From the NCBI RefSeq assembly GCF_034427655.1, contig NZ_JAXOFX010000001.1, positions 1 to 64,000 of the forward strand: 64,000 nucleotides of DNA, given 5' to 3'. The translations under genes were made by a program, and so were the position numbers. Source of the stretch: Robertmurraya_A mangrovi. Lineage in GTDB: Bacteria > Bacillota > Bacilli > Bacillales > Cytobacillaceae. This document shows positions 1 through 7,816 of this stretch, piece by piece (within the stretch, counting starts at the first letter, position 1; the number at the start of each line of letters is the position of its first letter). Below the pieces are notes generated by a model that saw only the letters and a program-made list of their open reading frames with translations, was not told the origin of the DNA and made no database searches.

Positions 1-174
<174 letters not shown>

Positions 175-283
175 ACATTATTGGTGATTACTCGAATTCT
201 TCTTCTTCAATCATTATCTAGTTTTGAAGGCATAACTATGATTTTTCACGATAGTGAAAAGATCAATCCTTCTAAATTACATA

Positions 284-400
<117 letters not shown>

Positions 401-484
401 CGAACATTTTCTTTTAAAAAAGTGTTGACTGTAATTAAAGAAAATGCTATCCTAATATAGTTCCTCTTAGAGGTAATTAATCTA

Positions 485-559
485 GGCCCATTGGTCAAGC
501 GGTTAAGACACCGCCCTTTCACGGCGGTAACACGGGTTCGAATCCCGTATGGGTCACCA
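485..559 (+). tRNA. tRNA-Glu (anticodon TTC)
   Basis: Cloverleaf with acceptor GGCCCAT/ATGGGTC, anticodon loop CTTTCAC, T-loop TTCGAAT and encoded CCA. It is the first gene of the tRNA array behind the 5S gene. Confidence 0.97.
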
Positions 560-603
560 ATTTTTTTTACGGAACGTAGTGGAGTAAAAGCAACTTTTTT
601 TAT

Positions 604-679
604 GGAGGATTAGCTCAGCTGGGAGAGCACCTGCCTTACAAGCAGGGGGTCGGCGGTTCGATCCCGTCATCCTCCACCA
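604..679 (+). tRNA. tRNA-Val (anticodon TAC)
   Basis: Acceptor GGAGGAT/ATCCTCC, anticodon loop CTTACAA, CCA encoded. Imperfect hairpin-forming T/A-rich spacers lie on both sides. Confidence 0.97.
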
Positions 680-722
680 TTTTTTTCACGTTACGTAGTG
701 AAGCAAAAAAAAAATATATCGT

Positions 723-798
<76 letters not shown>

Positions 799-807
799 TA
801 ATAGTAT

Positions 808-883
808 GAGCCATTAGCTCAGTCGGTAGAGCATCTGACTTTTAATCAGAGGGTCGGAGGTTCGAGTCCTCCATGGCTCACCA
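808..883 (+). tRNA. tRNA-Lys (anticodon TTT)
   Basis: Acceptor GAGCCAT/ATGGCTC, anticodon loop CTTTTAA, CCA encoded. It is followed by three copies of a 29-nt hairpin repeat. Confidence 0.97.
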
Positions 884-887
884 AACT

Positions 888-980
888 TTTTTGCGATGGC
901 AAAAGAAGTTTCCTTAATTTTTGCGTAAGCAAAAGAGATTTCCTTATTATGTTTTTGCGTAAGCAAAAGAAGTTTCCTTA
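888..980 (+). repeat. three copies of a 29-nt hairpin repeat in the Lys-Leu tRNA spacer
   Basis: Near-identical 29-nt units lie at 888-916, 918-946 and 952-980. Each starts TTTTTGCG, carries GCAAAAGA and ends TTTCCTTA. TTTTGC pairs with GCAAAA in every copy, so each forms a short hairpin. A related TTTTTTGC...GCAAAAG unit lies near 1290-1310. Confidence 0.85.
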
Positions 981-989
981 AATTACATT

Positions 990-1074
990 GCGGGTGTGGC
1001 GGAATTGGCAGACGCACTAGACTTAGGATCTAGCGCCGCAAGGCGTGGGGGTTCGACTCCCTTCACCCGCACCA
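990..1074 (+). tRNA. tRNA-Leu (anticodon TAG)
   Basis: Class II tRNA with a long variable arm, acceptor GCGGGTG/CACCCGC, anticodon TAG, and encoded CCA. Confidence 0.96.
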
Positions 1075-1116
1075 TATTTTTCTTTCTAGTAAACACTTTA
1101 CCAAAAATAATGTAAC

Positions 1117-1191
1117 GCGGAAGTAGTTCAGTGGTAGAACACCACCTTGCCAAGGTGGGGGTCGCGGGTTCGAATCCCGTCTTCCGCTCCA
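1117..1191 (+). tRNA. tRNA-Gly (anticodon GCC)
   Basis: Acceptor GCGGAAG/CTTCCGC, anticodon loop TTGCCAA, discriminator T, CCA encoded. Confidence 0.97.
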
Positions 1192-1198
1192 AAAATAT

Positions 1199-1284
1199 GC
1201 CGGGGTGGCGGAACTGGCAGACGCACAGGACTTAAAATCCTGCGGTAGGTGACTACCGTACCGGTTCGATTCCGGTCCTCGGCA
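1199..1284 (+). tRNA. tRNA-Leu (anticodon TAA)
   Basis: Class II tRNA with a long variable arm, acceptor GCCGGGG/CCTCGGC and anticodon TAA. The gene ends at the discriminator A; CCA is not encoded and must be added after transcription. Confidence 0.95.
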
Positions 1285-1338
1285 TTTAACTTTTTTGCAG
1301 AAGCAAAAGTAGTTAGTATATACACTAGTACTTAATTT

Positions 1339-1415
<77 letters not shown>

Positions 1416-1444
1416 CTATATTTAAGTAGTTAACAACTAGATAT

Positions 1445-1521
1445 CGGGGAGTAGCTCAGCTTGGTAGAGCACTTGGTTTGGGACCAAGGGGTCGCAGGTT
1501 CGAATCCTGTCTTCCCGACCA
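1445..1521 (+). tRNA. tRNA-Pro (anticodon TGG)
   Basis: Acceptor CGGGGAG/CTTCCCG, anticodon loop TTTGGGA, CCA encoded. Confidence 0.97.
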
Positions 1522-1531
1522 TCAATTTTAT

Positions 1532-1604
1532 GGGGCCTTAGCTCAGCTGGGAGAGCGCCTGCCTTGCACGCAGGAGGTCAGCGGTTCGATCCCGCTAGGC
1601 TCCA
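1532..1604 (+). tRNA. tRNA-Ala (anticodon TGC)
   Basis: Acceptor GGGGCCT/AGGCTCC, anticodon loop CTTGCAC. The gene ends at discriminator A; the CCA end is not encoded. Confidence 0.96.
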
Positions 1605-1658
1605 CTTAGATTTTTTCACGGAACGTAGTGGAGTGAAAAGAATCTACCATAATAATTT

Positions 1659-1735
1659 GGCGGTGTAGCTCAGCTGGCTAGAGCGTACGGTTCATACCCG
1701 TGAGGTCGTGGGTTCGACTCCCTCCGCCGCTACCA
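1659..1735 (+). tRNA. tRNA-Met (elongator, anticodon CAT)
   Basis: Acceptor GGCGGTG/CGCCGCT with wobble pairs, anticodon loop TTCATAC, CCA encoded. It resembles Bacillus elongator tRNA-Met and lacks the C1-A72 mismatch of the initiator. Confidence 0.93.
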
Positions 1736-1751
1736 TAATTTAAACTTTATT

Positions 1752-1844
1752 GGAGGTATACCCAAGTCCGGCTGAAGGGATCGGTCTTGAAAACCGACAG
1801 GCGGGTCAAACCGCGCGGGGGTTCGAATCCCTCTACCTCCTCCA
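1752..1844 (+). tRNA. tRNA-Ser (anticodon TGA)
   Basis: Class II tRNA with a long variable arm, acceptor GGAGGTA/TACCTCC, anticodon TGA. CCA is encoded. The discriminator base is T instead of the G that is nearly universal in bacterial tRNA-Ser (see findings). Confidence 0.94.
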
Positions 1845-1864
1845 TTTTTAAAAAGAATATCTAT

Positions 1865-2028
1865 AATACTATTATCGCGGGGTGGAGCACGGTCGAATAT
1901 GCTTATTCGATTACTCTACAGCGCACCGATTGAGCCACTTCTTGAGATGCTTTCTGAAATCGAGGCGGTTTATCGGAATAGAAAATGCTTAACAAAGAGC
2001 ATCTGCAATCTAAAACAAATACTATTAT
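1865..2028 (+). repeat. truncated tRNA-fMet 5' fragment plus 128-bp insert
   Basis: Positions 1865-1889 repeat 2018-2042 exactly. The 25 bp cover 11 bp of 5' flank and the first 14 nt of tRNA-fMet. The segment 1890-2017 lies between the copies. It opens with a perfect hairpin, TCGAATA TGCT TATTCGA, and contains a CAGCGCACCGATT block also found in the insert before tRNA-Phe. The complete tRNA-fMet gene follows, so the fragment is not needed for function. Confidence 0.85.
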
Positions 2029-2102
<74 letters not shown>

Positions 2103-2112
2103 TAATCCATCT

Positions 2113-2188
2113 GGTCCCGTGGTGTAGCGGTTAACATGCCTGCCTGTCACGCAGGAGATCGCGGGTTCGATTCCCGTCGGGACCGCCA
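2113..2188 (+). tRNA. tRNA-Asp (anticodon GTC)
   Basis: Acceptor GGTCCCG/CGGGACC, anticodon loop CTGTCAC, discriminator G, CCA encoded. Confidence 0.97.
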
Positions 2189-2232
2189 TACTATATAATA
2201 CTCGTTTAATTTGAGAAATTAATATGAAATAT

Positions 2233-2382
2233 ACGGCTCAGTAGCTCAGTTGGTAGAGCACGATGAATATACTTCTTGAAAAAACATCCAGCGTACCGAT
2301 TTGAATTACATCTTTGTCTTTCCATCCTCGTAAATCGGGACGAAGGACGAAGCAAAACATATTGAATAGTATTTCAAAAAAC
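2233..2382 (+). repeat. truncated tRNA-Phe 5' fragment plus 120-bp insert
   Basis: Positions 2233-2260 (28 bp, reaching the GAGCA at the end of the D-arm) repeat 2381-2408. The insert 2261-2380 starts CGATGAATATACTT and contains CCAGCGTACCGATTT, aligning with the insert before tRNA-fMet in the same order. The intact tRNA-Phe gene follows. Confidence 0.85.
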
Positions 2383-2455
2383 GGCTCAGTAGCTCAGTTG
2401 GTAGAGCAAAGGACTGAAAATCCTTGTGTCGGCGGTTCGATTCCGTCCTGAGCCA
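2383..2455 (+). tRNA. tRNA-Phe (anticodon GAA)
   Basis: Acceptor GGCTCAG/CTGAGCC, anticodon loop CTGAAAA. The gene ends at discriminator A and is followed by CCT, so full CCA is not encoded. Confidence 0.96.
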
Positions 2456-2466
2456 CCTTTTATTTT

Positions 2467-2550
2467 GGAGGGGTAGCGAAGTGGCTAAACGCGGCGGACT
2501 GTAAATCCGCTCCTTAGGGTTCGGCGGTTCGAATCCGTCCCCCTCCACCA
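2467..2550 (+). tRNA. tRNA-Tyr (anticodon GTA)
   Basis: Class II tRNA, acceptor GGAGGGG/CCCCTCC, anticodon loop CTGTAAA, CCA encoded. Confidence 0.97.
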
Positions 2551-2561
2551 TTTTCTTATTT

Positions 2562-2635
2562 AGGGGTATAGTTTAAAGGTAGAACGAAGGTCTCCAAAAC
2601 CTTTGGTGTGGGTTCGATTCCTACTACCCCTGCCA
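2562..2635 (+). tRNA. tRNA-Trp (anticodon CCA)
   Basis: Acceptor AGGGGTA/TACCCCT, anticodon loop CTCCAAA, discriminator G, CCA encoded. Confidence 0.97.
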
Positions 2636-2646
2636 GAGTGAATTAT

Positions 2647-2723
2647 GGCGGTTGTGGCGAAGTGGTTAACGCATCGGATTGTGGTTCCGACATTCGTGGG
2701 TTCGATTCCCATCAGTCGCCCCA
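2647..2723 (+). tRNA. tRNA-His (anticodon GTG)
   Basis: Contains the extra G at -1 opposite C73, acceptor GCGGTTG/CAGTCGC and anticodon loop TTGTGGT. CCA is encoded. Confidence 0.96.
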
Positions 2724-2746
2724 TAAAAGTTTTACTGAATAATCTT

Positions 2747-2818
2747 TGGGCTATAGCCAAGCGGTAAGGCATCGCACTTTGACTGCGACATGCGTTGGTT
2801 CGAATCCAGCTAGCCCAG
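2747..2818 (+). tRNA. tRNA-Gln (anticodon TTG)
   Basis: Acceptor TGGGCTA/TAGCCCA, anticodon loop CTTTGAC, discriminator G. CCA is not encoded. Confidence 0.95.
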
Positions 2819-2824
2819 TTATAT

Positions 2825-2898
2825 GGCGGCATAGCCAAGTGGTAAGGCATAGGTCTGCAACACCTCTATCCCCGGTTCAAATCCGGGTGCCGCCTCCA
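2825..2898 (+). tRNA. tRNA-Cys (anticodon GCA)
   Basis: Acceptor GGCGGCA/TGCCGCC, anticodon loop CTGCAAC, discriminator T as usual for Cys, CCA encoded. Confidence 0.97.
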
Positions 2899-2907
2899 AA
2901 AAATAAT

Positions 2908-2981
2908 GCGGGTGTAGTTTAATGGTAAAACCTCAGCCTTCCAAGCTGATGTCGTGAGTTCGATTCTCATCACCCGCTCCA
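2908..2981 (+). tRNA. tRNA-Gly (anticodon TCC)
   Basis: Acceptor GCGGGTG/CACCCGC, anticodon loop CTTCCAA, discriminator T, CCA encoded. Confidence 0.97.
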
Positions 2982-2984
2982 TAT

Positions 2985-3058
<74 letters not shown>

Positions 3059-3091
3059 TCATATACAATTAGTGAGATTAATACTAACTAT

Positions 3092-3166
3092 TCCGCAGTA
3101 GCTCAGTGGTAGAGCATTCGGCTGTTAACCGAACGGTCGTAGGTTCGAGTCCTACCTGCGGAGCCA
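3092..3166 (+). tRNA. tRNA-Asn (anticodon GTT)
   Basis: Acceptor TCCGCAG/CTGCGGA, anticodon loop CTGTTAA, discriminator G, CCA encoded. It is the last gene of the array. Confidence 0.97.
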
Positions 3167-3180
3167 TACATAAATTCTAA

Positions 3181-3207
3181 AGCTAGGTTCTATACCTAGC
3201 TTTTTTT
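3181..3207 (+). terminator. terminator of the rrn-tRNA operon
   Basis: Perfect 8-bp stem AGCTAGGT/ACCTAGCT with a 5-nt loop, followed by a run of seven T. It ends the rRNA-tRNA transcript. Confidence 0.93.
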
Positions 3208-3284
3208 GTGCTTTTTCTAACCTCTACTTTAAAGGAATTCAAACTTAACAAGTTATCTAGGATAAAATCTGCATCAATCAGTAA

Positions 3285-3422
3285 CTAACTGTTGCGATAC
3301 TCCTGAATTGATTGAATATATCTTCCAGAGCCTGTACAAGTCGAGCATTCTTTCTTATAGAAGAAGTATTTTTTTAAATATCCACTCCCATTACATTTAT
3401 AACAAATTCCAACTAACCTCAT
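3285..3422 (-). CDS. small DnaJ-type zinc-finger protein (45 aa)
   Basis: A 45-residue ORF with a strong ribosome site (AAGGAG, 8 nt before ATG). It has two CxxCxGxG motifs (CYKCNGSG near residue 7 and CSTCTGSG near residue 26), the zinc-binding unit of the DnaJ central domain. The two motifs could form one zinc centre. A stand-alone protein of this type might bind unfolded protein or nucleic acid, but the role is unknown. It is transcribed against the tRNA operon and its upstream region faces the response-regulator gene. It is too short for most ORF callers; the motif pair and ribosome site make it credible. Confidence 0.75.
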   Translation of the reverse strand: MRLVGICYKCNGSGYLKKYFFYKKECSTCTGSGRYIQSIQEYRNS

Positions 3423-3490
3423 GTTTATTCTCCTTATATATACTAATAAAAATATTTCCTTAAACTAGTTTAGATATTCATATTTATTTG

Positions 3491-3519
3491 CTAAGCGAGA
3501 ACGTATAGATTCCGCTTAG
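3491..3519. promoter_or_regulatory. dyad CTAAGCG-N15-CGCTTAG upstream of the response regulator
   Basis: A perfect 7-bp inverted repeat with a 15-nt spacer in the 268-bp gap between two divergent genes. There is no T-run after it, so an operator is more likely than a terminator. The binding protein is unknown. Confidence 0.4.
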
Positions 3520-3690
3520 TTATTCTAAATATGTGACTCATTTTAGAAAGTTAACTTTTAAACTTGAAATATGCCCATGTTCAATAATTAGTCATAAAGT
3601 AATAGTTTTTTTGAATTATTGAAGGAGATATGAACAGGTACGTAGAACTAGATTTGTGATGGAGAGAAATTGCTTAGGGAGATGACAGAG

Positions 3691-4086
3691 ATGGAAAACA
3701 ATTTGAGAGTATTAATATGTGACGACTCCGCATTAATTCGAAAAAAACTAAGAAGTACATTAGAAAAATGTAAGTGTAGTGATATTATTGAGGCAGAGAA
3801 CGGTACGGTTGCTGTTGAAATGGCTATAAAACATTCACCTGATTTAATCTTCATGGATATTGTAATGCCTGATAAGGACGGAATTGAAGCATTAGAAGAA
3901 ATTAAAGCTTCAAACCAAGAAATTAAGGTGGTAATGGCATCTTCTGCAGGTACTAAGGAACATCTAAAAAAGGCATTAGAGAAGGGTGCCTATGATTTTA
4001 TACAAAAGCCAATTACATTAGAGGCAGTTACTAACTTAATTGAAAGAATACTGCTTGAAGAAAAGGAGGGAAGTTTAAATGTTTAG
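3691..4086 (+). CDS. CheY-like single-domain response regulator
   Basis: A receiver domain with no output domain (131 aa from this start). All phosphotransfer residues are visible: acidic pair D11-D12, phosphoacceptor D56 in the MDIVMPDKDG motif, Ser84/85 in place of the conserved Thr/Ser, and K106 in QKP. The ATG at 3691 is chosen because AGGGAG lies 9 nt before it; upstream in-frame starts at 3670 (TTG) and 3682 (ATG) are possible. The stop overlaps the next gene by 8 nt, so the two are translationally coupled. No kinase gene is adjacent. With no output domain it should act by protein contact, as CheY does, or as a phosphate relay. The partner next door carries a CheX-like domain, which in other systems dephosphorylates CheY. 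Confidence 0.9.
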   Translation: MENNLRVLICDDSALIRKKLRSTLEKCKCSDIIEAENGTVAVEMAIKHSPDLIFMDIVMPDKDGIEALEEIKASNQEIKVVMASSAGTKEHLKKALEKGAYDFIQKPITLEAVTNLIERILLEEKEGSLNV

Positions 4087-5008
4087 TCAATACTTCGGCC
4101 ATTATCTATTGAACCGTGGGTATATAACTAGTGAACAGCTAAAAGATGCACTTGAATTACAAAAATCTGTTCATGTTAAGTTGGGTGTACTTGCTGTAGA
4201 TGAAGGTTATATGACTCCATTACAAGTAGAAGAAACTCATCTTAAACAAACACAGATGGATAAAAGATTTGGTGAAATAGCAATCGAATTAGGTTTCTTG
4301 ACGAATGACCAGTTAGAGGGTATGCTTACTGCTCAAAAACAAAATCATTTATTATTAGCTCAAGCTTTAGTGGATCGAGAGTATATGACTATTGAACAAT
4401 TCTCACTAGCTTTAAACGAATATAAGAATGAAAATAGCCTTTCTGATGATAAATTTGAAGCAATCAAAAATGGGGATATTGAAGTTCTAGTAGAAAATTT
4501 AGTTCATATTGAGACAACTTCCTTAAAAGAACTTTATAGAGATTATTTATCCTTATTTATGAAAAATTTAATCAGGTTTATTGATGACCAGGTTTACCTT
4601 GAGGCTTACAATTCAGAGCAAGAAGTTAACAAGGAATGCTTTGTTCATCAAGAGATTACTGGTCAAACTCCATTGTTTACAGCAATATCTTCTAATACAG
4701 AGATTTTCCTAAAAATTGCTTCCATTTATGCAGAAGAAGAATTGACTGAAGTAAATGAATTAGCTGCAGCATCAGTAAGTGAATTTTTAAACTTACATAA
4801 CGGTATTTTCTTAGTTAATATGTCTAATAAAGATATCGAGCTAAATATGAAACCGCAGAACTTTAGCCAAAATACTTTTGTAGATGGAATACAGCAAGGA
4901 AATATATTTACCGTTCATTTGTCAAAAGGGTCGTTCAACATCATTCTTTCTGAAAATCCAGAACTTATTCAAATTAGTTCTACAGAAGAAGCCGAGGTAG
5001 TTAAATAA
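4079..5008 (+). CDS. tandem MshEN-like repeats fused to a CheX-like domain
   Basis: 309 aa. Residues 5-116 hold four repeats with an exact 29-residue period (FG7, LG36, FG65, LA94; each followed by G/E seven residues on, then Leu/Phe and a Gln/Tyr end). A 24-residue motif plus a 5-residue spacer is the described signature of MshEN, a c-di-GMP-binding domain found in MshE/PilB ATPases; two motifs make one domain, so two domains are present. Residues ~140-300 resemble the CheC/CheX phosphatase fold, with an E235-x-x-N238 motif. The gene overlaps the response-regulator gene by 8 nt and ends in a strong terminator. Inference: a nucleotide-sensing phosphatase or scaffold for the neighbouring regulator. 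The MshEN reading is from motif spacing only; the fourth repeat has lost its second Gly. Confidence 0.75.
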   Translation: MFSQYFGHYLLNRGYITSEQLKDALELQKSVHVKLGVLAVDEGYMTPLQVEETHLKQTQMDKRFGEIAIELGFLTNDQLEGMLTAQKQNHLLLAQALVDREYMTIEQFSLALNEYKNENSLSDDKFEAIKNGDIEVLVENLVHIETTSLKELYRDYLSLFMKNLIRFIDDQVYLEAYNSEQEVNKECFVHQEITGQTPLFTAISSNTEIFLKIASIYAEEELTEVNELAAASVSEFLNLHNGIFLVNMSNKDIELNMKPQNFSQNTFVDGIQQGNIFTVHLSKGSFNIILSENPELIQISSTEEAEVVK

Positions 5009-5022
5009 TCGTTTTTTTAACT

Positions 5023-5057
5023 AAAAGAGTCAGCCCAACAAAAGGGCTGACTCTTTT
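5023..5057 (+). terminator. terminator after the MshEN-CheX gene
   Basis: Perfect 14-bp stem AAAAGAGTCAGCCC/GGGCTGACTCTTTT with a 7-nt loop. The A/T flanks allow it to work on both strands, so it may also serve the converging yceI gene. Confidence 0.92.
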
Positions 5058-5106
5058 ACTAAATGTATCTATAGAATTTACTAGTAGTAATAATCTAATA
5101 ATCCCT

Positions 5107-5637
5107 TTATGCTTTTAATGCTTGAATTTGTAGGTCAATTTTTACTTTATCTCCAACTAGTACTCCACCAGTTTCTAAAGCAGAGTTCCATGTAAGTCCA
5201 TAATCGCTTCTATTAAGCTTTCCAGCTACACTAAAACCTACTTTTTCATTTCCCCATGGGTCTTTGCCTGAACCTTCATAAGTAACAGAGAATGTTTCTT
5301 GCTTAGTTACACCGTGAAGAGTTAGTTCACCAGTCACATTATACTCATCATCATCTGTTTTTACAATTTCAGTTGATTTGAATGTCATGGTAGGGTGATT
5401 CTCTACATCAAAGAAGTCTGCTGAACGAAGGTGGTTGTCACGGTCTTCGTTACGTGTATCGATGCTTGCAATATCAATATTAAACTGAATAGATGCAGAT
5501 GTTAGATCAGAAGGATCAGCCTCAACTTGAGCATCAAAGTTTTTAAATGTACCTTTTACGTTAGCAATCATCATATGTTTGATTGAAAAATCAACACTGC
5601 TATGTGCGTTATCTACTGTCCAATTAGTTTTACTCAT
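5107..5637 (-). CDS. YceI family protein
   Basis: A 176-aa protein of the YceI family, a lipocalin-like beta barrel that in other bacteria binds polyisoprenoid or amide ligands. Family marks include the N-terminal WTVDNAHSSVDFSIKHM segment, the NHLRSADFFDVENHP segment and GLTWNSALETGG near the C-terminus. There is no signal peptide, so this is the cytosolic form. The ATG at 5637 is preferred over 5646 because AGGTGG lies 9 nt before it and only 0-2 nt before the other. A long palindrome directly upstream contains an MhqR-like box, suggesting induction by quinones or electrophiles. The true ligand is unknown. Confidence 0.9.
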   Translation of the reverse strand: MSKTNWTVDNAHSSVDFSIKHMMIANVKGTFKNFDAQVEADPSDLTSASIQFNIDIASIDTRNEDRDNHLRSADFFDVENHPTMTFKSTEIVKTDDDEYNVTGELTLHGVTKQETFSVTYEGSGKDPWGNEKVGFSVAGKLNRSDYGLTWNSALETGGVLVGDKVKIDLQIQALKA

Positions 5638-5653
5638 TAGTTTCATCCACCTT

Positions 5654-5704
5654 TTTATAATTTATCTTTAATTCGAGATAATTGATTTCAAGATAAATTA
5701 TAAA
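5654..5704. promoter_or_regulatory. 15-bp inverted repeat with MhqR-like box upstream of yceI
   Basis: Arms 5654-5668 and 5690-5704 are perfect inverted copies (TTTATAATTTATCTT and its complement). Within it, 5663-5680 reads TATCTTTAATTCGAGATA, close to the MhqR operator of B. subtilis as I recall it (TATCTCGAATTCGAGATA). A MarR-type repressor of the MhqR/YodB kind probably binds here. No such regulator gene is in the window. Confidence 0.6.
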
Positions 5705-5832
5705 ATGAAACTAACTTTTCGTCAAGTATGTTTTTAAAGGTTCTTTCGTGCCGGTAGTAGGACTATCTAAACATTAATGTGGAATCACTTGTCGGAGTAG
5801 GAAGGTATTGGGGAGAAGTAGAAAGTAAAAAT

Positions 5833-5861
5833 AAAAAAGCTAAGACCAGGTGCTTAGCTTT
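5833..5861 (-). terminator. terminator of the 42-aa ORF
   Basis: On the minus strand AAAGCTAAG/CTTAGCTTT forms a 9-bp stem with an 8-nt loop, followed by TTTTTT. It lies 31 bp downstream of the small ORF at 5893-6021. Confidence 0.85.
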
Positions 5862-5892
5862 CAAATATATTAATATTTAATTTAGTCTATAT

Positions 5893-6021
5893 TTACCAGT
5901 CTTGTGTAGTTTCAAGTAATTTGTCAATTTCAATAATTTTGAGCCTATAACTACAATCGTCCTCAGCTAGTTCACTGGTAGCTTCCAATAATTCATCAAT
6001 ATCTGTTTTCACTAAACGCAT
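5893..6021 (-). CDS. small acidic protein (42 aa), unknown
   Basis: A 42-residue ORF with a perfect AGGAGG 7 nt before ATG and its own terminator, so it is very likely translated. It is predicted to be two short helices rich in Asp/Glu (DIDELLEATSELAEDD, then KIIEIDKLLETTQ). The C-terminal half faintly recalls Spo0E-like phosphatases, which end in a Ser-x-x-Leu-Asp helix, but that signature is not exact here, so no function is assigned. About 440 bp upstream, to 6460, hold no gene that I can support; that stretch is very AT-rich. Confidence 0.6.
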   Translation of the reverse strand: MRLVKTDIDELLEATSELAEDDCSYRLKIIEIDKLLETTQDW

Positions 6022-6413
6022 ACCTGAACCTCCTTAAAAAATCGTCAAGTTTAAATGCTCATACTTTTATATAACTCTGTTCTGTTTTATAACTGCCTAA
6101 ACATTTATGATTGTCTTGATGTTCTTGTACTATATACTTCGGAGTTTAAATTCACTATTTGGGGGTATTATAAAAAAAGTTTTATAAAATATTTAATTTT
6201 TTCTATTATGTCTTACCTGTGAAATATTTACTATTTCTTTTATCACATTTTAATATAAGTATATTCTTAATAGCAAATATTGTGTGGTATTTTTCCTCAT
6301 TTTGAGGTTGGGAAAATTTTTGAGGAGAAATAAGAGGTAGGAGACCACATTTAATTGTCGATTATCTATTGGTGCTTCTTAACCAAGTGGAGGTAGTGAA
6401 CGTTTATAAATAA

Positions 6414-6463
6414 AAAAAGTTAACTCTGTTGGATCATAATATGATTCCATGAGTTAACTTTCT
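6414..6463 (-). terminator. terminator of the first CNNM transporter gene
   Basis: Stem AAAGTTAACTC/GAGTTAACTTT with an inner GGATCAT-AAT-ATGATTCC hairpin, then a T-run on the minus strand directly after the stop codon region. Confidence 0.88.
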
Positions 6464-6466
6464 AAT

Positions 6467-7816
6467 CTATGAAACTATTTCTGATTTAGTTAATTGAAGT
6501 GGGGTTACATTACTTTCTGTCTCTTGTTTTAATTTGACCTCAACGTATTTAATATGATGCTCTTCCATGTCGATAATTTTAAAGGAATATGATCCAAACT
6601 GAATGATATCACCTTGCTTGGCTTCATAATTTTCCGTTAGGATCCAACCGCCAATTGTATCAACATCTTCATCATTAATCTCAAGACCAAGTAAATCATT
6701 TACCTCAGTAACTAGAACTTTAGAGTCAATTATATAGTGACTATCCTTAATTTTTCTAATCTCAGGGATTTCGTCCATATCAAATTCGTCTCTAATATCG
6801 CCAACTATTTCTTCAATAATATCTTCAACTGTTACTAATCCAGATGTTCCACCATATTCATCCATCAAAATGGCCATATGAATACGATCCTTTTGCATTT
6901 TTACAAGTAGATCATGAATAGGAATTGAATCAATAACCCGAATAATGGGGCGACAGTACGCTTCTAATTCTTTTGTAATAACAGCACCATCACTGATTAA
7001 CTCTGTCATTACTTCCTTAATATTAACCATTCCAATGATATGGTCTTTATCTCCATCGATAATAGGATAGCGGGTAAATTTTTCTTCTTTTACAACCTGT
7101 AAGAAAGTTTCAATGGTATCTTCTTTAGAAAGTGAGACAATTTCTGTTCGAGGAACCATAATTTCTTTTGCTATTCGATTATCAAAATCAAAGATTTTAT
7201 TTACATACTTAAACTCTGACTGGTTAATTTCACCACTTTTATAACTCTCAGACAGGATAATTCTTAGTTCTTCTTCAGAGTGAGCTAATTCGTGTTCAGA
7301 AGCACGTTTAAGTCCGAACATCCCTGTTATGATACGAGCAGAACCATTAAGGCCCCAGATGAACGGATACATAAGACGATAAAACCATATTAGAGGACGT
7401 GCAGCTAACAGGGTAACAGCCTCAGCTTTTTGAATCGCCAATGTTTTTGGGGCAAGTTCCCCAACAACTACATGGAGAAATGTAATGAAAGCAAATGCAA
7501 TACCAAAAGAAAGAACTTGAGAGACAGACTCTGGAATGTGCATGTCATTGAACAGTGGTCTTAGCATATGTTCAATGGTGGGTTCTCCAAGCCACCCTAA
7601 CCCTAAAGCCGTTATAGTAATCCCAAGTTGACAGGCCGATAAATATTCATCTAGACCTGTAATTACCTTCTTCGCTGCGAGTGCATTTCTATTACCCTCT
7701 TCAAGTAATTGATCAATTCTTGAGCTTCTTACCTTAACAATTGCAAATTCTGAAGCAACAAAGAATGCTGTCAAAGCAATCAAAATGGCTATTGAAACCA
7801 AGTTTAATATGTCCAA
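6467..7816 (-). CDS. CNNM/CorC-type transporter with CBS domains (first copy)
   Basis: A 449-aa membrane protein of the hemolysin C/CorC (UPF0053) group. It has an N-terminal DUF21 membrane domain (three to four hydrophobic segments within residues 1-140, with ACQLGITITALGLGWLGEP and HVVVGELAPK), a tandem CBS pair (~200-330, with IMVPRTEI and MAILMDEYGGTSGLVTVEDI) and a CorC_HlyC domain at the C-terminus. Family members act in magnesium or other divalent-cation homeostasis, some as Mg2+ exporters. The start is TTG 7816, with AAGGAA 6 nt before it. A second copy lies at 8608-9918. A strong AGGAGGTGA and a small hairpin sit further upstream. In B. subtilis the homologue yhdP also sits next to a MerR gene. 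Confidence 0.92.
   Translation of the reverse strand: MDILNLVSIAILIALTAFFVASEFAIVKVRSSRIDQLLEEGNRNALAAKKVITGLDEYLSACQLGITITALGLGWLGEPTIEHMLRPLFNDMHIPESVSQVLSFGIAFAFITFLHVVVGELAPKTLAIQKAEAVTLLAARPLIWFYRLMYPFIWGLNGSARIITGMFGLKRASEHELAHSEEELRIILSESYKSGEINQSEFKYVNKIFDFDNRIAKEIMVPRTEIVSLSKEDTIETFLQVVKEEKFTRYPIIDGDKDHIIGMVNIKEVMTELISDGAVITKELEAYCRPIIRVIDSIPIHDLLVKMQKDRIHMAILMDEYGGTSGLVTVEDIIEEIVGDIRDEFDMDEIPEIRKIKDSHYIIDSKVLVTEVNDLLGLEINDEDVDTIGGWILTENYEAKQGDIIQFGSYSFKIIDMEEHHIKYVEVKLKQETESNVTPLQLTKSEIVS

Noticed and set aside
2306..2850. Minus-strand ORFs over tRNA-Phe to tRNA-Gln
   Set aside because: Same artefact; the tRNA cloverleafs explain the sequence.
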